64,000 nt of DNA, from NCBI GenBank assembly GCA_019671005.1, contig CM033732.1, positions 41,901,392-41,965,391 of the forward strand, in the 5' to 3' direction. Source of the stretch: Hibiscus mutabilis. Taxonomy: Eukaryota; Streptophyta; Magnoliopsida; Malvales; Malvaceae. Below, piece by piece: positions 32,213 to 45,127 of the stretch. The first letter of the stretch is position 1, and the number at the start of each line of letters is the position of its first letter. Below the pieces are notes generated by a model. The model had not been told where the DNA came from. It saw only the letters and a program-made list of their open reading frames with translations, and ran no database searches. Position numbers and translations under genes: made by a program.

Positions 32213-33727
32213 TGGATTCGAGCGGACATTGGTACGGGTGGATTACAGTCCTTAGGCTATGACCTTTATATTGGCGAGGCAGAGGGATGATGTGTTGGTC
32301 AATTGGCGAGGAGGAGGGACTAGACTTTTATTGTCTTGGCGAGGCGTAGGGATTCGCGTATCTACTATCTTGAGCCAATTCAAGGGTTAATATTGAATTA
32401 AAGGACTATTGATATTGAACTTTGACATGTTATCATTGGGTATTGATGCATTGTTATTGATCATGGATACATTGTCATTGAAATAATGATAAAGCATGCA
32501 TTTGAATGCATATGGCTTATTGATATCGTTTATGACTACCTCACTAGGCAAAATATGCCTAATACATTCATATTCATACGTTTTCAGGTTAAGCAAGGTT
32601 CGAACGGAGATCGGACAAACTTTTGAATGTTTTGGGCAAGTCACCAAAGGTTATTGTATTGTATACCTACTTTACGTACTTCTAGAATGGTGGCATAATG
32701 GTTGAATAAGTCCCTTTTAGCCTTTGAGAAGCATGTATGATATGTGTGATAAAGGTATGCTAAAAAGGCCTAAAATGAACTTTTGGTATTGGCTAAATAG
32801 GGTTAAAACATGCATATTGGGCTAAAAGGTGGGAAACTAGGTAAATGGATTCAAAATGCTTTGAGATTTTGCATACTATCAAAAATGGCTATTAATGATT
32901 CTCTGGTAAAATTTCATTTCTTTTGGACTACATCTGATAGGTTAAGCAGATTAAAAACCAGTTAAAATATGTTATTAAAGAGCAGAGCATACCAATACGG
33001 GTGATGACGTATCTGTAGGGTCTTGCATTTTTGGACCAAGTCAACATTGGTCAAAGGGGCATACCGATACTGTATAGTTCAATCGATACAGACTTTATTC
33101 ACTGGAATTTTATTGTAGCACCGTACCGATACGTCTAGAAAGTGTATGGCTACAGTATATTGAACCTGAAGGGAAATGAATTTGTTGGTTACGCTTACTG
33201 ATACTATATATCAGTAAGGGCATAACCATTTTAACAGTCATTGTGGGCGTACCGAAATGGTATAGGTTGTACCGGTACGGTAAAATGTTCTGAAATTCTT
33301 GAAAGTTGACATTAAGCTGAACTTTATCGATACGGCTACACAGCGTATTGGTACGAGGTTGGTTAATTCTGTTATAAGCGATTAAAATAAATTCTTAGAC
33401 TTTATAGATTAGTCTTGTAATAATGAAAGAGTAAATTGGATAGGTGAACGACCTCTGAATACACTAAAATTCTACAAGATTACTATTTATATGCTTAATT
33501 CCACGTTAGTAAAATCTGTTAAGGACCTATAATTTATAAAAAATTATGTTTTAGTCCCTAAAATTTGTAAAAGTTTAAAATTGGTCCAGAAAATGATATG
33601 ACTAATTGTGTACCGATCCCTTAATAAATCATAGGCTAACGAATAAAGCACTGTATCGAACATTGAACTACCTTCCGGTAACACACTCTGACCCGGTTCT
33701 CTACTAGGCCAGGAAAAGGGTGTTACA
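32213..33727 (+). repeat. B 3' LTR, 5'-truncated
   Basis: Collinear with 26853-28371 and ending TGTTACA at 33727. It starts abruptly at GATTCGAGCGGACATTGG after integrase sequence. Confidence 0.85.
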
Positions 33728-33789
33728 GTAAAGCATTTGTAAAATTGTAATCTAAGGAAATGGTACGAACACATGTGTAGGGTATAGGT

Positions 33790-33910
33790 ATGAACTTTGG
33801 CCTTACCGGTACGTGATTGGGGACCATATCAGTATGGGTCGACCTGTACCGGTACTTGTGGAAATTGAGGATTTCTCATCAGCTATATTAGTATCCGTAC
33901 GTGTGTAAGT
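33790..33910. repeat. GTACCGGTAC cluster in solo LTR C
   Basis: TACCGGTACG at about 33807, GTACCGGTAC at about 33847 and degenerate ATCAGTATGGG / GTACTGGTACC words lie within ~120 bp. LTR C is a different LTR family from B by its start and body sequence. Confidence 0.75.
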
Positions 33911-35011
33911 ACTGGTACCCAACGAAATAATCTATAGAGATAATTAATGAGGATGAGTATTGTGCGCTTCTATAAGGATTAATAACTTGGTAAACATTGG
34001 GTGGCTTGATGATGATGGTAATAGCAACCGTAGGGATCCTTGGTGGATCGTATGGTGTTGTGTGTTGTGTGGTAGATGTGTCCTTGCTATGTGCTGATAT
34101 GGACACCTAGATAGTCGAGTCATCTTTAATTGATAGGATCCGAATACCTAGTAAGGGAATGAGTGTGTTGTAACACCATGGTTGAAGATTTCTAAATATA
34201 GGATCTCGATGATGTGTGGACGTGGGCCTCATTCAAAGATGCTTGATAAGAGATCCCGGGCATGGATGTAGGATCCCAATGATATGTAGACGCAAGCCTC
34301 ATCCATACAAGAGTACAATCTCGATGTTGTGTGGTTCTAGGCCTCACATAGAGTGTACGATCTTGATTCTGTGTGGACGCGGGCGTCACTCCAGGTTTAT
34401 GGTATGACTTGTGAGCTTTCTCTCGGATGATCAAGTGTGATCCCGAGTATGGTTGGGCCTTGTGGGCCATGTATGATGTTTTGATATATTGAGAGCATGT
34501 GTTTAGGCGACTAGTGGTAGAGCCACGTGTTTAATTATCTCTTCTTACTGCTAGTACTAGCTTGCATGATTATGTTTATGATTAGCATGAAGTATAGTAG
34601 AGTAGATGTGTACCTCTGAGCTTTGTAAGCTCAGCGCTCGAAATCATTGTTTCCGTACCTAGGTTGATCATCGGATTATGGAATTGAGGATAACTATCAG
34701 TACGAGATTCTAGAATGTGATAATCTTCAAAGTATGGTAATTGTGCTTAGTGGGCTATGTATTCATAGGACCTTACGTAGTTGAGTCTGTAATTCTTACT
34801 TTTGAAATTGTATTAATCAAGTCGAATGCTTTCATGCTTTAAATTAAAGTGGAGCTCCTTTGTAAAGATTTAAATTGTTTATGTATGTTTTCAACTATTA
34901 GATCTAAATGTTTTTAAAATTACTTGTTTGGAATAAACCCAATTTGAGAAATTTTATGGATTTAGTTTGGGCTTGATGCCCAAATGTGACATTCGGGTCG
35001 AGGGTGTTAGA

Positions 35012-36472
35012 AAGACGCTCTCTGGGTATCCGGATCCCATCAACCAAGGTAACTCTACCAAACAAGTGCCTTTAAGTGTCACACAACATTTACTTTATCC
35101 CCCAAGGATCCCTATTGTTACTATTACAAACAAGTCACCCAAGGCTTTACCAAGTATTTACCCATTATGCTTGTATGCGAGGTTTAAATCTTGGTTTCTT
35201 AGTTTTACTATTTGTTTTACCACATTAGAAGCCCATTGAGCCATAGTCCTCGAATTATTAGCCCCCCAAACTTAAAACCTAATTTTTGGGTAGATTGCCC
35301 AGTGGGTACCGGTACTAGCCCTCGTGTACCGGTACGGTACCCCTTGGATACGGGTACTCACATGCGTACTAATACGAATTAAGCTTACTAGAATTTCTCA
35401 AAACTATAACATACAAATATAGGTTGACCCGTACCGATACCAACTTGCATGACATACCGGCACAAGTTGAACACCATATCGATACCCCTCTCTCAGCTCA
35501 TCCAATAAAATGGTGTTCTTTAAACCCAAAACACTAGGGTATCAGTACTACTATCGAAGCCCAGAAATAGCTTCCTAGGCTCTAAAAATCACTTCCTAAG
35601 CCCTCAGTTCACAACCATTAACCTCCAAATTTGATCATATATCTTATGGGAGTATTTAGGGTGGTTTAATACCATTTTTACAAGTTTTTAACACTTAATC
35701 CGAGTTTTACTATTAAAGAGGGTCTCAAGCATTTAACATCCAAAAACAATCATACATATCAAATCGAGCAAACAAGACATCATCCTTAGGATGTGCATGA
35801 AACCAAGGAGTTAGTAGTGTACTAACCTTGATTTAAAAGCTGGAAACGAAGCTCCAAACCAACTCCTTATACCTTCTTCTTCCCAAGCTCCTTGGAAGAA
35901 TTACCAACTTCTTTCACTACACAAGGAAGTTATAAAATGAGTTACAAATTGTAGAAGAAGATAAACCAGCTGAAACTTACTCTCAAGCTAGAAGAACGAG
36001 ATTGACTCTCCTCAAACCATTTTCCTCAAAACCCCCTACTAAAACCCATTTTCTCATCCACCACCAAACTTAATGAAACTTACCTTGAAATATAGATCCT
36101 TGGGTGGAGGACAATTTCTTCTCAACCACAACTCTGAGATTCTTACTTGAAAAAATATATTACACTTTTACTTGGCTTTTTTGTAAGAAAATAGGGAAAA
36201 AAGATGGAGAACAAGCCAAGGAACAAGATGATATCATTCCCCCAAACTTTCTATAGAAAAACTAAAGAGACAGCCTTACCTCTTCAAAAATAGGGTGAAT
36301 TTACCTCCTTGTCCCTTGTGTCTTCCTTCTAACCCATTCTCAACCCAAGGCCCATGTCAAATAAAAAGAAAGGAGCCCACAAAGGCTCTCAAATGCCTAA
36401 ACTCCCACCAAAATGCAAATCCCACAACTCGGGTTAAACTGAACCTCTTATTCCAAAATCTACATCATTACA
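35012..36472 (-). repeat. D 3' LTR, proximal part
   Basis: Resumes the D LTR after solo LTR C and is collinear with F at 57646-58510. The minus-strand LTR start TGTAATGATG is at 36472, next to the polypurine tract. A palindrome cluster with GTACCGGTAC at about 35307 and 35326 and related sites runs to about 35560. Confidence 0.85.
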
Positions 36473-36486
36473 ACTCTCCCCTCTTT
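36473..36486 (-). promoter_or_regulatory. D polypurine tract
   Basis: AAAGAGGGGAGAGT on the minus strand lies directly before the LTR start, marking this as the 3' LTR. Confidence 0.8.
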
Positions 36487-36504
36487 AAAGAAAATGTTAT
36501 CCTC

Positions 36505-37660
36505 AAAATTTACCTGATGAAAATAGATGCGAATAAAGCAACCTCATATCCTCTTCGGTCCCTCACATAGCCTTCTCAACTATATGGTTCCTCCACATCA
36601 TCTTAACTAAAGGTATACAATTTTTTGACTCCCTTAGCCAAAACTCTTATCGTTCTTCCTCATAGGTCAAGTCAGTATTGATCTCAATCTCCTCATGTAG
36701 GATAATATGCGAAGGATCAGAGTAGTAGCGTCTCAACATAGGCACATGAAACATATTATGAATGTGCACCATATCCGGAGGTAAGGCTAAATGATAAGCC
36801 ACGAGTCTAACCCTATCAAGAATCGCATATGGCCCAATAAACCTTGGGCTAAACTTGCCCTTCCGCCCAAAGGGGATTACTCTTTTCCACGGTGACACCT
36901 TTAGGAACACTTTGTCACCAATCTCATACTCGATATGCTTACGCTTCTGATCTACATAAGCCTTTTAATGATCAAAGGCCACTTGCAATCTTTCTTTGAT
37001 AATATGAACCTTCTCTTCAATTTTTCTAATCAAATATGATACCACAATCATTCTCTCATTGAGCTCGGTCCAACACAAGGGTGTTCTACATTTACGTCCA
37101 TATAAGGCCTCAAATGGAGACATCTTGATGCTCGATTGGAAACTATTGTTATAGGCAAACTCAGCAAGCAGTAACTACTCTTTCCAACTCTTTTCAAAAT
37201 CAATGACACAACACTGAATCGGATCCTCCAAAGTCTAGCTAACTTGCTCAAGCTGACCATCGATCAGAGGGTGAAAAGTAGTAGTAAAATGCAACTTTGT
37301 ATCCAAAGCCTCGTGTATCTTCTTCCACAACCTTGCCGTGAACTAGAGATCTCTATCTAATATGATCGATGATGGCACTCCATGCAACCTTACAATCTCT
37401 TGGATGTATAATTGCGCCAACCTCTCAAGCATAAAATCTATACGCACTTGCAAGAAATGAGCATACTTGGTCAACCGATCTACTATAAACCATATAGCAT
37501 TACATTTTCTTTGGGTCAACGGCAAACCCGTCACAAAATCTATGGTCACATGATTCCACTTCCATTGTGGAATCTAGATAGACTGAAGCAAGCTTGAAGG
37601 AACTTGTTGTTCGGCCTTAACTTGCTGACAAGCTAAGCATCTGGTCATAAAATCAATACA
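36505..37660 (-). pseudogene. D integrase with C-terminal chromodomain
   Basis: Minus-strand frames show TIDFVTGLPLT, WFIVDRLTKYAHF and LHGVPSSIILDRD (37343-37549), then the GRKCRTPLCW region, VFLKVSPWKRV..GRKGKFSPRFIGPY (36647-36910), and a chromodomain-like tail IPLVKMMWRNHIVE ending SSGKF near 36510. The chromodomain is thought to guide integration to heterochromatin. Stops at several points, mostly TAG, inactivate it. Confidence 0.8.
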
Positions 37661-39325
37661 TCTTTTTTATACTAGGCTACCAATAAAAAGGGTGAAGGTC
37701 TTGGTACATCTTATTGCTACTCAGATACATAAAAAATGGACTATGGTGCTCCTCTTAAGGATACAGTCCCATAAATCCACCAAGGCTGGGATACACAACC
37801 AACCTTTGAAGTACAAGATCCTACCATCCTGTACCTCAAAATCAGATGTCATGCCTCTCTGAACCATCTCTATCTTTGACACCAACTCCTAATCTAATAC
37901 TTGTGTTCTCTTAATCTCTTGCACTAAGGTAGGCTCCACACAAAGCTCGACCAACGACCCACCATCCTAGCCATCCTCAATCAGGTAAACATCGCCCTCA
38001 AGTTCGATATAGAATTTTAGCTTAAAGTATCAACCACCATATTAACTTTACCGGGATAATACTCTACGATACAATCATAGTCCTTTAACAACTAATCCAT
38101 TGTCTTTGCCTCAAATTCAATTATTTTTGGGTGAGGAGGTACTTCAACCTCTTCTGATCAGTGTAAATATAGCACTTCTCTCCATACAGATAGTGCCTCC
38201 AAATCTTCAATGTAAAGATAACTACGACAAGCTCCAAATCACGCGTAAGGTAGTTCCGTTCATGAGGCTTAAGTTGTCTCGAGGCATAAGCAACCACTTT
38301 AGACTATTACATTAGAACACAACCAAGCCCATTCAATGAAGCATCACTAAACACGACATAATCCTTTCTTGGCTTGGGTTACATCAAGACCGGAGCCTTC
38401 GTAAGATAAGCCTTTAATTTCTTAAAGCTTCGTTGTCTTCTCTCATTCCACTCAAATAGAACTCATTTCTGTAACAACTTGGTCATAGGTGTCGCTATGA
38501 TATAAAAGCCCTTGACAAAACTGTGGTAATATCTGGCAAGCCTAAGGAAACTATGGGCTTCCGCGATATTCCTAGATGGCTTCCAATCTACCATTACATA
38601 AATTTTTTACAGATCGACATGGATTTCGTCTGCTGCAACAATATGGCCCAAAAATGCCACCTTAGAGAGCCAAAATTCACATTTATTGAACTTGGAAAAA
38701 AGATGACTCACTCTCAAGTTCTAAAGGACTACAAGAAGATGATAGTTGTGCTCCTCCTCCGAGCTTGAATAAACCAAGATGTCATCAATGAAGACCACCA
38801 AAACTGATCTAGGTAGGGCTAGAAAATCTGGTTCATCAAGTCTATAAAAGTGGCAAGTGCATTGGTATGCCCAAAAGGCATTACCAATAACTCATAATGT
38901 CCATACCACATCCTAAAAATAGTTTTCTGAACATCCTCTTCTACTACCTTCAACTGGTAGTAACCCGACCTCAAGTCGATCTTTGAAAACATACGGGAAC
39001 CTCTCAACTGCTCGAACATGTCATCAATCCTTGGTAGGGGATAATGGTTCTTCACCGTTACCTTGTTGAGCTGACAATAATCAATGCACATCCTCATTGA
39101 ACCATCCTTTATCTTGACAAACAATATCAGTTTATCCTGGGGTGAGATGCTTGGTCGAATAAATCCTCTTTCCAACAAATATTGAATTTGATTCTTTAAC
39201 TCTCTCAACTCCGTTGGTGCTATGCGATATAGGGCAATGGACACTGGTGTCATAATTGGCATCACATCTATCCAAAACTCTAGCTCACGATCTAGAAGTA
39301 GTCTGGGTAACACTTCTGGAAACAC
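37661..39325 (-). pseudogene. D reverse transcriptase and RNase H
   Basis: RT frame 38819-39325 contains [47 protein letters not shown] and [13 protein letters not shown]. The catalytic FIDDILVYS follows at about 38775-38800 in a shifted frame. RNase H remnants run from about 38480 to 37980. Multiple breaks. Confidence 0.8.
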
Positions 39326-41042
39326 ATTGGCAAACTTTCTAATAGTCTAAAGGCTCCTAAGCATCAAACTCTTAACACTTGTATCTACCACATGAGCCAA
39401 GAAGGCCTCACAACCTTGTTAGATCATCTTTTGTGCCGCCAAGGCCGACACTATATTAGAAAGGCGAGGGTTTCTCTAGCCTTTTACCACCAACTTGGCC
39501 CTGTCCAAACCACGAAGCTTAAGACTCTTTACTCTACAGCCTAGACACGCATCATGCTCAAACAACTATTCAATCCTTAAGTTAACATCAAACTCTTGAA
39601 ATTGTAACACCATCAGATTAGCCATAAACCTCTGATACACCTTATCTACTAACACATCATATCCAAAAGAACTCATCATACGAACTCCTATCTCAAGATC
39701 CTCGGTAAGAATACCTTATTGCTGAGATATTCTACTATAGATATAGGAATAGGTAAACCCCAAATCTACAAGAGCAATAGAGACTAAAAATAAGGTAAAC
39801 ATACTTGAGATGACATTGGTAGCCTCGTGGTTCACCTGAGCCTTGACTGCAAACTGTCTCGTTGGTTCCCTTATTGTGGACTAAAATGTACCCCCACTAT
39901 GATGTCAAGACATATGGCTTGTCCCTTCTCTAGCAAAGCCCCAACCCCTCTAAGTTGGATAAGAGATCCTCCGAGTCTAGACCAGAATGGTGTCCAGCAA
40001 CTATCAGATAATGATTCAGAGATCCACAACTATAGCAAACTCTAGATGTCCCCCAACACTTGTCTCTATGCTTACACCTACACTGATCACAAACCGATAT
40101 GCCCGTACTCTTTTGTGAGCCCTCTGGAGTTATCATGGATGAAGATGACGAAGGCCTCCTACGGTCAGCAGACTCTGACCTACAGTATGATCTAGCAAAT
40201 TGACTAGAAGCTCTTTTATTCTGATTCTATTGAACTCTACTCCTCCGAGAGTGAGACTGTAACTAGTTAGGTTGGGTATAATTCCTTCCACTCGAGCCTC
40301 CTTACCCACTAGCCTGACTATAGGTAAAGCCTTAAACTTGCTCAAGTGATTTGACACTAGCGGTTAAATTTGAAAACACCTTTGGTGGGTCAGCCGTCAA
40401 GTAGGTTTGGATGTCCTTACTTAAACCTTTCTAAAACCTCTTACACCTTATTTTCTTTGTAGCAACCAACTCTGGGGCATACCGACTCAACTACAAAAAC
40501 CCTTGCTCGTACACAAACAATAACTGATTCCCTTAGACCAAATGGGTAAACTGATCCCTTAAACAATTAATGTGAGCTTTACCCACATATTTCTTCTTGA
40601 ACTCATCCAAGAAATTATACCACGAATGATGATTAGGGTACAATCCCAACTCTACAGTTTTCTACCATTTTCATGTATTCTTCTTCAATAGGGAAATAAC
40701 ATATGTCAACTTGTTCTCAAGTTCCAACCTCATATGTCTCAAGATCCAGTGGGTGTCGCTCAACCACTGATCTACCTTAATCAGATTATCTTGTCCTATT
40801 TCGAGGAAATCTATTGCACCATGGCATTACACCCTTTCTACCGGTGCCTCATGAGAGGTAGCCGAAGGCCTAAGTATGGCCCTCACAATCCGGTTAAGGG
40901 CTTGATGCAGATGAGAGAAATAATTAGCACCCCGACCACTCTTGTCTTCTGACATCTCTTCCGTGTCAGGAACATAATCCTAATTGTAGCTCCCTTCACA
41001 AGATCCCCAACTCTCTTCATGGTCTCGTGCCCTCCTTGGCAT
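39326..41042 (-). pseudogene. D gag and protease
   Basis: Starts at the ATG at 41042 (MPRRARDHEE). The capsid region (FLDEFKKKYVGKAH, YAPELVATKK) aligns with element F gag. A nucleocapsid segment with CDQC and CYSCGSLNHY (39930-40136) has lost its final zinc ligand. The protease remnant has ALVDLGFTYSYI near 39750, where the usual DSG/DPG is DLG. Many stops. Confidence 0.7.
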
Positions 41043-41194
41043 GATAACTTTCTGCACAAGCAAACAAAAAGGGTTACACTATCAAATATTCAGCTTAAAC
41101 GAATACAACTTTAACTTATGGGCAACGTATTTGCTAGACACCTATTTACCACTCTAGATAATCCCCAAGATTTTCTTAGAATTGGCTAAATCTA

Positions 41195-41207
41195 GGCTCT
41201 AATACCA
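41195..41207 (-). promoter_or_regulatory. D primer-binding site
   Basis: TGGTATTAGAGCC on the minus strand resembles the initiator-Met tRNA primer site with one change. It lies 5 bp from the foreign LTR end at 41213. Confidence 0.75.
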
Positions 41208-41212
41208 TTAAA

Positions 41213-41972
41213 TGATGCGACCCCATTTTTAAATGAAAATTCAAAAATCGCTAAAAGATAAGTTCTTTTCCTTTTCTCTTTTGGAAAATATAAAAACGAG
41301 TAATTCTTTTAAAAATCGCGTGTTTGAAAATAAAAAGACTTGGAGTCGCCACCGGCCACTAAGGTAGTCTGGACGTCATAAAAACCAGAGATTCATTCAA
41401 AAGTCAAGTTCAGGAGTTGGTTACGTGTGGGGAAGGATTAGCACCCCCATCACGCCCGACAATAGGTACCAAAATATATGTTGCTTTTAATTGATGGAAA
41501 TTATCAAAATTTAAATTGACTTTAATTAAATGGTTTGTGACTGAATATAAACATTAAATAAACGGGCTTTGTCAAATTGGTAAATTTGAATTAATTAAAC
41601 ATTTAATTAATAAGGGTGATGATACCTCAAACCATAGATTAAACCGACATCGAATAAGCCTGACTACCGTGTTAATTTATTTTTTGAATTTCGTTCATCA
41701 CCTTTATGCATGATGCAAGCAATTAATAATGATGTTATGCCTTGTCAAAATTTTAACTTAAATTACATTTACCTTTAGACGGTAATAATTAATTCGAATA
41801 TTTTGTCAACATCCAATGAGCCAGGACTATTACGACACAAATATCGGAATTAATAAATACCTCATTTTATAAGTTAAGTTAATTAATCAAGTGCATGTCT
41901 ATCAAAACATTAAAGTCATATAAATGACAATTAAAATGCATGACAAGGAAAAACTTGAAATTAAAGCCCTAG
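41213..41972 (-). repeat. Tat-like LTR fragment H
   Basis: On the minus strand it ends GGGGTCGCATCA and contains GGCCGGTGGCGACTCC and GGTGCTAATCCTTCCCC. The same block occurs in LTR G (58620-58740) and is typical of the U5 end of Tat/Ogre elements. Its other side is cut by element E at 41973. Confidence 0.7.
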
Positions 41973-44900
41973 TGTAACGCCCTGATTTTTGGGCCTAGCG
42001 ATTTTGGGGGTTATTAGACGGTTCGGTGGACCGGGTTAGATATTCGAGTCGGATTCGGGACGGTACATTTTTTGGTAAGATAAAAATATGGAAAATAGTT
42101 AAAAATCATATTTTAATATATAATTATTTTTAAGGGCCAAACAATCAAGATTTTATCAAAAACAAGAGGTGGGAGACTGTTTTACTCAGATTCTTGATGA
42201 GTATTTGTTTATTCAACTTTGTTTTACAAAATCTCATTGAAATCTTAAGTTTTCTAAACTTTAAACAAGCCAATTGAGGGAGAAATCACATAACAGGAGT
42301 AAGTTCCATGATCTCCTCTGTTAAATGGTTCTTTATTGATATTCCCAAGTATTTTATCCTTAATTTATAGTTATAATCTAATTTTGTGTTTTATTATGGA
42401 TTTAATTGAGTAAAAGTTATAAAATGATGAAAGATTCGTATTGAATCTGATTTCCAGTGTTATGGATTGTTTTTGAATATATTTTGGATGTAAAATGATG
42501 TTGATAAGTTGATTTTATCAATGGAATCCCGAAACTCTTGAGTCTCTAATTGTTTAGGTTGCTAGATTTGTGTTCTTTAGGTGTTTTGGTGGCTGCCTGA
42601 ATACAGGGGATGTTAGATTGATTTGATTCTATTTCTGGATGTTAGTTGTAGTTAAAAGTGGAGTTAGATTGTTAGGTTGTGGTTGGGTTGTGTTTGAGAA
42701 GGTTTTGATGATGATTTCGGTTGTTGTGGATGGGTAATTTTTAGAGGATTGTAGAAATCTGAGAGGATTTGTTGTTGTAGTGTTTTGAATGCATAGAGAT
42801 GCATTAATACTCTGTTGTGTTGTGGTCAAAGTAGGGGAAGTTGATCCGGAAGTGATTGATGAAGCGTTGGAAGCTTCGGACACTTGATTCTGCGGCAGCG
42901 AATCAAGGTTTCGTGTATTGGTGAGTGAGAACGTGGATTCCAGCTTTGGAATGTTTTAAAGATGGTTTATGAGAGTTTAAACTTAGCTTGATACGTTGGT
43001 TTAAACTCGGAAGTAAGTAAAAGTGGATTTTCTCTCTCGGCCGTGTTAATGTTAAATGGTTTTAAGCACTTGTTTTGATTTGCATGTTACCTACTATTTA
43101 AGCATGTTTTAAAGTATTTGATATACTGTATTTGAGCATTAAATGCTGAAGGATGCACATGGTAAGTGATCCTTGTAAATATATTGTTCATACTTGTGGT
43201 TTAAAGCATGGTTGTTGCTTTGGATAAATGGTTTGGTTTTATGCTTGTTAAAAACATTGAGGTAAATGTTAAATGGTAAATCATATTGACAAGTAATGTG
43301 GTTTTAAAACTGTTATCGGATATAGTTGGCCGGCCATAGGATTGAGTGCGCTATAATAAGTCACTTTGGATGTTGAGCGGTTTATATGGTATGCTGAATA
43401 CTTCATCCAAGTACCCTAACAATTGAGGGGTTATATGGTACCAAAAATTCCCGTTGGTGGATTAAGCGTCTAACCGATGATTGGGGTTGGTGTCCTTGTG
43501 GGTTGAAAGTGTACCCGGTTGTTAATGTACCGCGATTGTGATTGTATCGCTATTCCGGTTGAGATGGCTTGAAGTGTTGGTTGAACACCTGTTGAATTTG
43601 TGTATCTGATGAACTCTTTTGGGTATTGGACTTGTTAAATGATCACTTGTAAGCCAATATAATTGTTAATGTAGCATTGGAAGGTTTATGTTGTATAATG
43701 TGATTTATACATGTACTCTTTAAGCTTTGCATATGGTTGTTATGTGTGGGAAGGCTTAAATTGAGTTTAGCAATGGTTTTGTTGTTGGTTAATGATACAT
43801 GTTGCATATGGTTTAGTATGCTGGTTTTGAAAGTGTTTAAGTACATGGGTTTTAATGCATGATGTTTTATATGATGAAAAATATGATTTGAAATGAGATT
43901 TTCAATGTGCTATTGAAAAAATGGTTTTAAATGCATTGATGGTGTGTTATACTCGAGCACTCCTCACTACGCCTAGTGTGTTTACGCTCTTTTTATCCAT
44001 CAATGCATAGAACTAAGGTCTTGGAAGGCAGCAAGAAGTAAGGGGATCCTAGCAAGACTTGGTTATCAAAGTATATTTTGGATTAGACTATAAGAATAAA
44101 GGCAATGGGGTACTTGTTTTGGTTTTGTGAGATGCTTTGTTGAACTCCCTGTTTGAGCATTATTGCTTGGTAGCACTTGAGTTGTAAATGGCCTCTAAAG
44201 GTTATTTTTGGTGTTGGTTTACATTTTGAAATGTTGCTTGAAAGGAAAATTAGGATGCATGCCTATAGATTTACTCTTGGCGCAAGATGCCACGACATGA
44301 TGTTAAATTTTGATGCTAAGTCGTGTATGGTATGCCAAGTATGTTAGTAGTGCGTTCCAAGGATGTTGGGGTGGTCTGATTATGTTAATTGCATGCTAAA
44401 CTAGCTAAAAGTGTCATTACATGACCAGGCGTACCGATACGCGGGGGACCGTATCGGTACGGCTGGGCATTTTCAAGCACAGGTTTTCAGTACGGATGCT
44501 AGGTGTTTCGATACAACTAGTCCATTTTAGCCTCGCGTACCGGTACAAGAGAGGGTGTTTCGGTATGGGTTTTAGTCACTGGAATTTTCTTTTTGAGTAA
44601 ACCGCGCATACCGAAACACCACAATACCGTATCGTTACGATTGTCAACTTTTCTATACTACTAGTTATGCGTATCGATACGGTTGTATGGTAATTCTGTT
44701 ATTGTCATGGAAATGAAGTTCTATTTTCTTTCATTTTGGTCCCCGAATATTGTGGATACAATTGAGTGAGTTTAGATGAATGTATCGACTTGATTTTAAA
44801 CGTGTAAGCTTGAAACCTGTTTAATTTAAGATCGGTAACGTAAAATTTGCTAAGTCCCTGTTTTTTGCTGAAATTGCGATTAGGTCCCTAAAGTGCAATC

Positions 44901-45109
44901 TTAATCAATTAGATGTTTATTTGACGCCTGATTAAGTTTAGTTTTCACCAGCTATTGGCATGAACATGTAGGGTTTTAATTAAGCATTTAGATAAGTTAA
45001 AAGGAAAAAAAGGGTCACATTTTTGGGTTTTTCTCACAGTTTACTTCGGTAAACCTAATGTAACTCGCTCGGGTCGGTCTTGCGACTAGGTCGGGTCAAA
45101 GGGGTTACA
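41973..45109 (+). repeat. E 5' LTR
   Basis: Starts TGTAACGCCCTGATTTTTGG and ends GGGGTTACA, 3137 bp. Short open frames inside are not genes. A palindrome cluster lies at 44427-44700. Confidence 0.8.
44427..44700. repeat. CGTACCGATACG/CGTACCGGTAC cluster in E 5' LTR
   Basis: GCGTACCGATACGCG (about 44428), CGTATCGGTACGG (about 44450), GCGTACCGGTACA (about 44535), CGTATCGTTACG (about 44630) and GCGTATCGATACGG (about 44670) lie about 420-680 bp before the LTR end, much as in element B. Confidence 0.85.
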
Positions 45110-45114
45110 TTTGG

Positions 45115-45127
45115 TGGTATCAAAGAC
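45115..45127 (+). promoter_or_regulatory. E primer-binding site
   Basis: TGGTATCAAAGAC starts 6 bp after the LTR end and resembles the initiator-Met tRNA primer site. Confidence 0.75.

Larger units (their letters stand above)
25397..33727 (+). mobile_element. Chromovirus B (Tekay/Del-like), deleted in integrase and 3' LTR
   Basis: Plus-strand element with a full 5' LTR (25397-28371), primer-binding site, gag, protease, RT, RNase H and the first part of integrase. At about 32212 the integrase frame jumps straight into mid-LTR sequence, so the integrase C-terminus, any chromodomain, the polypurine tract and the first ~1.45 kb of the 3' LTR are lost. The remaining 3' LTR is 32213-33727. GTAAA duplications flank it. 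Many stops make it inactive. Confidence 0.88.
23970..35011 (+). mobile_element. Solo LTR C, interrupted by element B
   Basis: A plus-oriented LTR of about 2.7 kb made of 23970-25396 (start TGTAACGACCC) and 33728-35011 (end GGGTGTTAGA). It has no internal region. The flanks AACAC (23965-23969) and AAGAC (35012-35016) are a near-perfect 5-bp duplication. Removing C rejoins the D LTR exactly as in element F. It carries CGTACC/GGTACG words near 33800-33910. Confidence 0.8.
23268..41212 (-). mobile_element. Chromovirus D (Tekay/Del-like), split by nested insertions
   Basis: A minus-strand Ty3/gypsy element. Its 3' LTR is 23268-23969 plus 35012-36472, interrupted by solo LTR C. Then follow polypurine tract, chromodomain/integrase, RNase H/RT, protease/gag and a primer-binding site at 41195-41207. 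The 5' LTR is missing, because a Tat-like LTR abuts the primer site at 41213. The gag and LTR closely resemble element F at 56145-58510, which shows the uninterrupted LTR. Confidence 0.85.
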
